From: an uncultured Prevotellaceae bacterium
GTDB taxonomy: Bacteria; Bacteroidota; Bacteroidia; Bacteroidales; Bacteroidaceae
DNA length: 52,864 nucleotides
Assembly: GCA_947166305.1 (NCBI GenBank)
Contig: CAMVDV010000021.1
Span: 1 to 52,864 of the forward strand
Direction of reading: 5' to 3'
Shown here: positions 47,793-52,864 of the stretch, in pieces
Position numbering within the stretch: position 1 is the stretch's first letter
How the letters are laid out: the number at the start of each line of letters is the position of its first letter
Translations under genes and position numbers: made by a program
The notes under the pieces: generated by a model
Seen by the model: the letters and a program-made list of their open reading frames with translations, nothing else
What the model was told of the DNA's origin: nothing
The model's database searches: none

Positions 47793-49064
47793 TCAACTTT
47801 TAATCTTGAACCCTATGCTCTCCACGGCTTTCTGCACGTCGTCGGTGCTCGGCGAACCCGTGACGCGGGCTGTACCTTCGTGCAACGACACCTCCACGTG
47901 CTCCACGCCCGGCACGGAGGCAATGGCTTTCTCCACGTTGGCTGCACAATGATTGCAATTCATGCCCTCCACATTATATATTATGGTACACTCCGCCGTC
48001 AACTCTTCGCCATGATGATGGTGGTGATGGTGTTTCCAAGGCCAGAGAGCACGCACGAGAAGCACGAGCAGAAGAGCGGTGCAGAGGTAGGAGAACAGGC
48101 TGATGCCCTCTTCGTGGCAGGCAGCTTCCGTAATGCCGCTTTTTACGGCAAACCACTCTTCTGGCAGAAGATAGTCGATGCCAAGTCCGAAGAGCATAGC
48201 TCCGATGATGATAGAGAGAAGATAGAGCCAAAGGGTACGCTTGCCGAATACTTTACCAATGACAAGCATCGAAGCAGAATTGACGGCTGGACCTGCCATC
48301 AGCAACACAAGTCCAGCTCCTGGCGTAAGGCCCTTAGCCATGAGGGAAACTGCGATGGGAATGCTGCCAGTTGCGCAGACGTACATGGGGATGGCAATGG
48401 CAAGTACGATGAGCATGTTGAGCAACTTATAGTCGTGTAGCGCAGCCAGCCATTCGTTGGGAACAGCAACGGTGATGAGTGCGGCTATGAGCAAGCCGAC
48501 GACGAGCCATTTGCCCACGTCTTCCATCATCTCGACAAAAGCGTAGTCGAAGGCTTCCTTTACTTTTTGCAGAAGTCCCGTCTCTTCGGCCTTGACGTGA
48601 GCGCATTCCGAGATGGACGAATCTTTGTCTTCCACCGCTTCATCCTTGTTCGTATATTTATTGACTAGCCAACCGCCGAATATCGCTGTGAACAGAGCAG
48701 CGAGGGGTCGAACGATTGCAAAGGGAAGACCCATGAGAGAGTAGGTCGCTGCAATACTGTCAACGCCTGTTTGAGGTGTGGCAATCAGGAAACTGGTGCA
48801 AGCTCCGTGGCTGGCACCTTCGCGTCGAAGGCCTACTGTCGTAGGAATGACGCCACATGAACATAGTGGCAGGGGAACACCCAAGGCTGCAGCCTTCATG
48901 ACACTCTTCATGCCTGGCTTAGCAAGATGTTTTGTATATAAACTTCGTGGCACAAATACACGCAGTATGCCAGCAATGAAGAAACCTAAAAGCAAATAGG
49001 GAGCCATCTCGGCAGTCATCAGCACCAGAGCATCCCAATATTGTTCAATCCATTCAAATACCAT
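47793..49064 (-). CDS. SO_0444-type Cu/Zn efflux permease with C-terminal HMA domain
   Basis: A 423-residue membrane protein of the ArsP-related permease family (SO_0444 type). About eight to ten helices include PYLLLGFFIAGILRVFVP and the signature ALGVPLPLCSCGVIP; the second half repeats the pattern with MYVCATGSIPIAVSLMAKG. A cytosolic or periplasmic run of seven His follows (HHHHHHH, about residue 345). The last 70 residues are a heavy-metal-associated domain with GMNCNHCAANVE (CxxC). SO_0444 relatives export copper and zinc. The start ATG 49064 follows from the TACCTTTG box at 49089-49096. The upstream Fur-like regulator and the palindrome at 49109 point to metal-responsive control. Confidence 0.93.
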   Translation of the reverse strand: MVFEWIEQYWDALVLMTAEMAPYLLLGFFIAGILRVFVPRSLYTKHLAKPGMKSVMKAAALGVPLPLCSCGVIPTTVGLRREGASHGACTSFLIATPQTGVDSIAATYSLMGLPFAIVRPLAALFTAIFGGWLVNKYTNKDEAVEDKDSSISECAHVKAEETGLLQKVKEAFDYAFVEMMEDVGKWLVVGLLIAALITVAVPNEWLAALHDYKLLNMLIVLAIAIPMYVCATGSIPIAVSLMAKGLTPGAGLVLLMAGPAVNSASMLVIGKVFGKRTLWLYLLSIIIGAMLFGLGIDYLLPEEWFAVKSGITEAACHEEGISLFSYLCTALLLVLLVRALWPWKHHHHHHHGEELTAECTIIYNVEGMNCNHCAANVEKAIASVPGVEHVEVSLHEGTARVTGSPSTDDVQKAVESIGFKIKS

Positions 49065-49088
49065 AAGATGTTTTTTAGTTTTCTGCTG

Positions 49089-49096
49089 CAAAGGTA
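49089..49096 (-). promoter_or_regulatory. TACCTTTG -7 box of the metal permease gene
   Basis: TAnnTTTG match on the minus strand, 24 nt upstream of ATG 49064. It lies just downstream of the palindrome 49109-49123. Confidence 0.7.
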
Positions 49097-49108
49097 CGTC
49101 GGATTTTG

Positions 49109-49123
49109 TGCAACTGGGTTGCA
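49109..49123. promoter_or_regulatory. candidate operator, palindrome TGCAACTGGGTTGCA
   Basis: Perfect TGCAAC-N3-GTTGCA dyad placed 12 bp upstream of the permease -7 box, between the two core promoter elements. It lies in the 68-nt gap between the Fur-type regulator and the permease genes, the right place for autoregulated repression. Confidence 0.7.
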
Positions 49124-49132
49124 AAGTGCAGT

Positions 49133-49576
49133 TTATCGGATTGTTTCCTTTTTGGAAGCGCATTTGGGGCATAGACCTTTAGCCATATAGTTGATGCTTT
49201 CAAGGACGTATCCCTGTGGCAGGCTGACGTTCGGTATCGGAATGTCGTTGATGCAGAATGTGCGGCGGCAACATTCGCAGAAGAAATGAACGTGCTGGTC
49301 GTCATCGTGTTCATGTCCGTCGGTGCTATGACAGATTTCATATCGTACGCCATCGCTCCCGTCTTCAAGAACATGAACCAGGTGATGTTCGCGAAACAAT
49401 GACAAAACCCTGAATACGCTGGATTTGTCGAGCGACAGGATTTCGCATTCCAGCTCGCTAAGCGACATGGGTTGCTTAGCTTCTGCTAGTGCCCTACACA
49501 CCAAAATGCGATTGGCCGTTGGCTTTATTTTGTGCGACTCGAGCAGAGTAGCACACAACTGAGAGTCGTATTTCAT
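49133..49576 (-). CDS. Fur-family metal-dependent transcriptional regulator
   Basis: A 147-residue Fur/Zur/PerR-family protein. Winged-helix part: IKPTANRILVCRALAEAKQPMSLSELE and LDKSSVFRVLSLFREHHLVHVL. The metal-binding part has HEHDDDQHVHFFCECC, and a second CPKC pair near the C-terminus completes the Cys4 structural zinc site. In Bacteroidetes such regulators often accompany SO_0444-type permeases. I infer it controls the permease gene 68 nt downstream, perhaps through the palindrome between them. The -7 box ends only 5 nt before the ATG, so its mRNA is leaderless or nearly so. Whether the effector is zinc, copper or other is unknown. Confidence 0.93.
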   Translation of the reverse strand: MKYDSQLCATLLESHKIKPTANRILVCRALAEAKQPMSLSELECEILSLDKSSVFRVLSLFREHHLVHVLEDGSDGVRYEICHSTDGHEHDDDQHVHFFCECCRRTFCINDIPIPNVSLPQGYVLESINYMAKGLCPKCASKKETIR

Positions 49577-49581
49577 GCTTG

Positions 49582-49589
49582 CAAAGTTA
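49582..49589 (-). promoter_or_regulatory. TAACTTTG -7 box of the Fur-type gene
   Basis: TAnnTTTG match on the minus strand that ends 5 nt before ATG 49576, predicting a leaderless transcript. Confidence 0.7.
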
Positions 49590-49644
49590 CATAAAAATTC
49601 TGAGAAATAGACTTCCGGCAGACAAAAAATGTCCCTTCAGCCCT

Positions 49645-49652
49645 TATCTTTG
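49645..49652 (+). promoter_or_regulatory. orphan TATCTTTG -7 box
   Basis: TAnnTTTG match on the plus strand with no gene directly behind it. The next 170 nt contain a CCAACCGAAG/GCTCGACG direct repeat and no credible coding frame, up to the antitoxin promoter at 49824. Confidence 0.5.
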
Positions 49653-49823
49653 CAGGTTGAAACAAACCAACCGAAGCAAAGCTCGACGGAAGCCAACCGA
49701 AGCTCGACGTAAGTCAAGCCTTTGCCCGACTCCGTCAAGGCCTCAAATGCGAACCTTCGGGCAGCTTTTCGTCTATAAGCTCTCATTTTTCACTATTCAC
49801 TTTTACTTTTTCCCTTTTTTTCG

Positions 49824-49831
49824 TATCTTTG
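49824..49831 (+). promoter_or_regulatory. TATCTTTG -7 box of the toxin-antitoxin pair
   Basis: TAnnTTTG match after a T-rich stretch, 27 nt before ATG 49859. Confidence 0.7.
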
Positions 49832-49858
49832 CCGCGCAAACAAGAAAAAGGAACCGCT

Positions 49859-50176
49859 ATGAGTACTGCAACATTGAATGGCTTGCTTGAATATCTCTAT
49901 GGAACGCTTTCCCCGAGCAATATGCGCTGGGTGGGAGAACATCTGATAGAATATGCCAAGAGAGTAACCCCGGAGGAAACGCTGCAACCTTACACCAAGG
50001 AGGAACTGCTGGAAAGGGCAGAAGAAGGGCGCAGACAGATTGCCATGGGTAATTACTGTACGAGTGAGGAACTCTTCAAGGAACTTTTTGAAGAATTCGA
50101 GATTGATTCCGATAAAGTGGAGGCTTGGGATAAAGAGCTTGAAGAATCCAAGACGCTGAAGAAAGAGGCAGTATGA
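49859..50176 (+). CDS. putative antitoxin of a type II toxin-antitoxin pair
   Basis: A 105-residue acidic protein. The N-terminal half (MSTATLNGLLEYLYGTLSPSNMRWVGEHLIEYAK) could form the dimerising DNA-binding part. The C-terminal half is highly charged and helical (KELFEEFEIDSDKVEAWDKELEES), as expected for a toxin-wrapping tail. I cannot place it in a named antitoxin family; the role rests on size, composition, position and the 4-nt overlap (ATGA) with the toxin gene. The start is ATG 49859, because upstream codons in this frame overlap the promoter box. It probably represses its own promoter together with the toxin. Confidence 0.85.
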   Translation: MSTATLNGLLEYLYGTLSPSNMRWVGEHLIEYAKRVTPEETLQPYTKEELLERAEEGRRQIAMGNYCTSEELFKELFEEFEIDSDKVEAWDKELEESKTLKKEAV

Positions 50177-50490
50177 AGGTAAGGTGGAACGAGCGAGCAA
50201 GAATTGCCTTGAGAAATACGGCTCGCTATATTTTGACTAACTTTGGAAGAAAGAGCAACGAAGCATTTCTCCGCAAGGTCTATCAAACAGAAAGATTATT
50301 AGAACAGAATCCCAATCTCGGTCCGGCAGAGCCTTTCCTTGCTGAAGCTCCGGTGCTTTACAGAAGCATCGTGGTGAACCGGCTCAACAAAATGGTCTAT
50401 TGGATTAACGACGATGTGATTGAGGTCGTCGATTTCTGGGATACGCGGCGCGAGCCAACGGGACAAGCGGAACAAATAGAAAAACAGTAA
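50173..50490 (+). CDS. RelE/ParE-superfamily toxin
   Basis: A 105-residue toxin of the RelE/ParE fold: MKVRWNERARIALRNTARYILTNFGRKS (N-terminal helices), QNPNLGPAEPFLAEAPVLYRSIVVNRLNKMVYWINDD (the beta-sheet core) and VIEVVDFWDTRRE (the typical C-terminal strand). Members either cleave mRNA on the ribosome (RelE) or poison gyrase (ParE). The long helices and the FWDTRR end look closer to ParE, but this is not decisive. It overlaps the antitoxin gene by 4 nt. lysS follows 22 nt later on the same strand, so lysS may be partly co-transcribed with this module. Confidence 0.92.
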   Translation: MKVRWNERARIALRNTARYILTNFGRKSNEAFLRKVYQTERLLEQNPNLGPAEPFLAEAPVLYRSIVVNRLNKMVYWINDDVIEVVDFWDTRREPTGQAEQIEKQ

Positions 50491-50512
50491 ATCGTAAAGA
50501 ATAAAAAAATAC

Positions 50513-52300
50513 ATGAACGCATTGAACATACTCGAACTGAGTGAACAGGAGATCATCAGAAGGAACAATTTGCAGCAGTTGCGCGACTTGGGCATCGACC
50601 CTTATCCCGCAGCCGAGTACCCCACGAACGCTTTCAGCACGGAGATAAAGGAGAACTTCGTGGATCTGCCCGTCGTTGGCAAGGACGAGGAGGGGAACGA
50701 CGTGCGCGAGGCGGCGACACCCGAGAACAGCCGTCAGGTCTGCATCGCGGGCCGCATCATGTCGAAGCGCATCATGGGCAAGGCCGCATTCGCAGAGCTA
50801 CAGGACAGCAAAGGTCGTATCCAAGTTTACATCACCCGCGACGCTCTCGCAAATGGCGAGGACTCCACGCTCTATAATGTTGTTTTCAAGAAGCTCCTCG
50901 ACCTGGGCGACTTCATCGGCATCCGCGGATATGTGTTCCGCACGCAGACTGGCGAAATCAGCGTCCATGCGCAGGAACTGACGGTCTTGAGCAAGAGCCT
51001 CAAGCCGTTGCCTATTGTGAAGACGGATGCTGAGGGAAAAGTCTATGACTCCTTCGACGATCCCGAGCTTCGTTACCGCCAGCGCTACGTCGATTTGGTG
51101 GTGAACGAGGGCGTGAAGGACACATTCCTGAAGCGTGCCACCATCCTCAAGACGATGCGCGCCTTCTTCGACCGCCACGGCTACACAGAGGTGGAAACGC
51201 CAACCTTGCAGGCCATCGCCGGCGGTGCGTCCGCGCGTCCATTCATCACGCATTTCAACGCACTGAACATACCCATGTACATGCGCATCGCCACCGAGCT
51301 CTATTTGAAGAGGCTCATCGTCGGCGGCTTCGAAGGCGTCTATGAAATCGGCAAGAACTTCCGCAACGAGGGCATGGACAAGAACCACAATCCCGAGTTC
51401 ACCTGCATGGAGCTTTATGTTTCGTACAAGGACTACAACTGGATGATGTCGTTCACCGAGCAACTGCTTGAAGAGATTTGCGTGGCAGTCAATGGTAAGC
51501 CCGAAACGGAAATCGACGGCAAGACCATCTCCTTCAAGGCCCCGTTCCGCCGCCTGCCTATCCTCGACGCCATCAAGGAGAAGACAGGCTTCGACTGCGA
51601 AGGCAAGAGCGAGGACGAGATTCGTGCCTTCTGCAAAGAGAAAGGCATGGACGTGGACGAGACCATGGGCAAAGGCAAACTCATCGACGAGCTCTTCGGC
51701 GAGTTCTGCGAAGGAACGTTCATTCAGCCTACGTTCATCACCGACTACCCCGTAGAAATGTCGCCGCTCACCAAGATGCACCGCTCGAAGCCCGGCTTGA
51801 CGGAGCGTTTCGAGCTGATGGTGAACGGAAAGGAGCTTGCCAACGCCTATTCGGAGCTGAACGACCCCATCGACCAGGAAGAGCGCTTCATCGAGCAGAT
51901 GAAGCTGGCCGACAAGGGCGATGACGAAGCAATGGTCATCGACCATGACTTCCTCCGCGCCCTGCAATACGGTATGCCGCCCACCAGCGGCATTGGCATC
52001 GGCATCGACCGTCTCGCCATGCTTATGACGGGCAAGCCGTTCATCCAGGAAGTGCTCTTTTTCCCGCAGATGAAGCCTGAGGTCAAGGCACCGCGAGACA
52101 AAGACGAGCTGTTCCTCGAGAAGGGCGTCCCCGCCGACATCATTCCTATTCTGCGCAAGGCGGGCTACAACCTCGTCAGCACCCTCGCTGGCGTCGCCCC
52201 AGCCAAGCTTCAGCAGCAAATCATCGAGATTGTGAAGAAATACAAGCTCGACGTGGAGAAACCATCGCAGGACCTCATCGCCCAGTGGACGGCCGAATAG
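50513..52300 (+). CDS. lysS: lysyl-tRNA synthetase, class II
   Basis: A 595-residue class II LysRS that charges tRNA-Lys. The N-terminal OB-fold anticodon-binding domain (about 75-160) has VCIAGRIMSKRIMGKAAFAELQD-type sequence. The catalytic domain has motif 1 (VETPTLQAIAGGASARPF), motif 2 (FRNEGMDKNHNPEFT) and motif 3 (GIGIGIDRLAMLMTGKPFIQEVLFFP). An extension of about 75 residues after motif 3 (ending LIAQWTAE) includes a helix-hairpin-helix-like stretch (IPILRKAGYNLVSTLAGVAPAKL) and is normal for Bacteroidetes LysRS but absent in E. coli. A strong terminator follows at 52434. Confidence 0.98.
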   Translation: MNALNILELSEQEIIRRNNLQQLRDLGIDPYPAAEYPTNAFSTEIKENFVDLPVVGKDEEGNDVREAATPENSRQVCIAGRIMSKRIMGKAAFAELQDSKGRIQVYITRDALANGEDSTLYNVVFKKLLDLGDFIGIRGYVFRTQTGEISVHAQELTVLSKSLKPLPIVKTDAEGKVYDSFDDPELRYRQRYVDLVVNEGVKDTFLKRATILKTMRAFFDRHGYTEVETPTLQAIAGGASARPFITHFNALNIPMYMRIATELYLKRLIVGGFEGVYEIGKNFRNEGMDKNHNPEFTCMELYVSYKDYNWMMSFTEQLLEEICVAVNGKPETEIDGKTISFKAPFRRLPILDAIKEKTGFDCEGKSEDEIRAFCKEKGMDVDETMGKGKLIDELFGEFCEGTFIQPTFITDYPVEMSPLTKMHRSKPGLTERFELMVNGKELANAYSELNDPIDQEERFIEQMKLADKGDDEAMVIDHDFLRALQYGMPPTSGIGIGIDRLAMLMTGKPFIQEVLFFPQMKPEVKAPRDKDELFLEKGVPADIIPILRKAGYNLVSTLAGVAPAKLQQQIIEIVKKYKLDVEKPSQDLIAQWTAE

Positions 52301-52433
52301 CCCAAACCGAAAATGGATTTGACGGAGATAAGTTCAACCACGAATTGCTCGAATTGCTTGAATTCATTTCCGTCCGTAATTTAGCCGCGATATAGAAAAC
52401 CACAAATAGCGCGACTGAAAGCCTACAAAACAA

Positions 52434-52484
52434 AACATCAGCGAGATAAACAAGAATAGTTTGTTTGTCTCGCTGATGTTTTAT
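52434..52484. terminator. strong intrinsic terminator downstream of lysS
   Basis: An almost perfect 22-bp stem (AACATCAGCGAGATAAACAA opposite TTGTTTGTCTCGCTGATGTT, one T-G wobble) with a short loop GAATAG and a TTTTATT tail. A-rich on one side and T-rich on the other, it could work in both directions. Confidence 0.85.
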
Positions 52485-52580
52485 TGTTCAAATTGAAGTA
52501 TCAGAAGTTGTTAACGACTGCCTGCTTAACTTCCAATAGCTGAGTTAGTAAAACGGTGTTTATTAGTGAGAGAATTGAAG

Positions 52581-52703
52581 TTTACTAAGGAGTAGATTGC
52601 CATTTACTAAGGAGTAGATTGCCATTTACTAAGGAGTAGATTGCCATTTACTAAGGAGTAGATTGCCATTTACTAAGGAGTAGATTGCCATTTACTAAGG
52701 AGT
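52581..52703. repeat. 22-bp tandem array A8 (5 full units plus a partial sixth)
   Basis: Units start at 52581, 52603, 52625, 52647 and 52669, all beginning TTTACTAAGGAG and ending ATTGCCA; a sixth starts at 52691 and diverges after GGAGT. It is the most regular array here, with no mismatches between full units. It lies in the 564-bp stretch 52301-52864. The rest of that stretch holds the lysS terminator and a partial REP-like palindrome; I see no gene in it. Confidence 0.95.
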
Positions 52704-52739
52704 CGTTTCCGGTTCTTATGTTGCCTGCGCGTTTTGCAT

Positions 52740-52754
52740 GTAGGGACGCGCCGT
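52740..52754. repeat. partial REP-like palindrome
   Basis: GTAGGGACGCGCCGT, the first 15 bases of the palindrome found complete at 32517 and 43415; the sequence then diverges. Confidence 0.7.
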
Positions 52755-52864
52755 CTCCTTTCCTGCAGAAGCACAATGGCGTGCAGGGGTTGCCGACTAC
52801 CTATTTCCTATTATTGCTGTCCGCTAAAACTTTTTTCTCGATAAAAAATTAGGCTGAAGCCCTC

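Noticed and set aside
49667..49722. A possible tenth 22-bp array
   Set aside because: The repeated words CCAACCGAAG and GCTCGACG are spaced 26 and 21 bp, so the period is not constant.
49579..49890. Open frame of 103 codons between the Fur-type gene and the antitoxin
   Set aside because: It runs across two promoter boxes and into the antitoxin start in another frame; its composition (basic, then Phe-rich from T-runs) is not protein-like.
2971..52703. The 22-bp arrays as CRISPR arrays
   Set aside because: Units follow each other with no spacers, the unit is too short, the arrays differ from each other and no cas genes are present.

Overview
The window looks like a Bacteroidales chromosome, most likely a gut-type Prevotellaceae. 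The evidence is: TAnnTTTG promoter boxes with no obvious Shine-Dalgarno sequences; secreted glycoside hydrolases with discoidin-like tails (GH35, GH29, GH51); LysS with a long C-terminal extension; families such as DUF3256, DUF5005 and the GxDLY esterases; and the recurrent C-terminal tail of the type (Y/F)-x-L-x-G-x-x-V ... I-x-x-G-x-K seen on secreted Prevotella proteins. No tRNA, rRNA, CRISPR array, phage or complete insertion sequence was seen.

Layout. 1-2945: end of an rlmD-type 23S rRNA methyltransferase and a secreted GH35 beta-galactosidase. 3074-6271: AraC regulator and uvrB on the minus strand. 6553-13711: a plus-strand run with a DUF4836-like lipoprotein, an ABC ATPase and FtsX-like permease, a three-part AmgK-RapZ(C-terminal)-MurU fusion for amino-sugar/MurNAc recycling, a GxDLY SGNH esterase and a 60-residue Cys protein. 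14024-16246: GH29 fucosidase and an unknown gene (minus). 16410-21465: phosphoglucomutase, NudC, ribosomal protein L31 type B, a broken secreted nuclease and a DUF3256 protein (plus). 21600-27272: EamA transporter, truA and two secreted endonuclease I paralogues (minus). 27912-32479: clpC and htpG. 32577-35785: lpxH, a MIP18/DUF59 Fe-S assembly protein, radC and a GT2 glycosyltransferase (minus). 35929-39176: a three-gene secreted operon (DUF5005, lipoprotein, SGNH hydrolase). 39346-42942: a 1198-residue CotH/GLUG/dockerin/Big2 surface protein. 43495-45685: BlaI/BlaR1-like pair. 45778-47307: GH51 arabinofuranosidase. 47793-49576: Fur-family regulator and an SO_0444-type metal efflux permease with an HMA domain. 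49859-50490: RelE/ParE-type toxin-antitoxin pair. 50513-52300: lysS.

The most unusual content is repetitive. (1) At least nine gaps carry short tandem arrays (3 to 5 full units) that differ in sequence from locus to locus but all have a period of exactly 22 bp; two pairs of distant arrays are recognisably related. (2) G/C-rich hairpin elements, about 93-108 bp when full length, sit in gaps and also inside reading frames without breaking them: in the AmgK-MurU fusion, twice in NudC, in the BlaR1-like protein, in the rlmD-type gene and in a lipoprotein. (3) AACCTTT-type low-complexity arrays run directly into non-ATG start codons. (4) There are also a REP-like palindrome family, a 172-bp MITE-like element with perfect 17-bp ends, and a 58-bp inverted repeat whose two arms each carry an outward promoter. 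All coordinates and base counts were read by eye; no database or alignment program was used.
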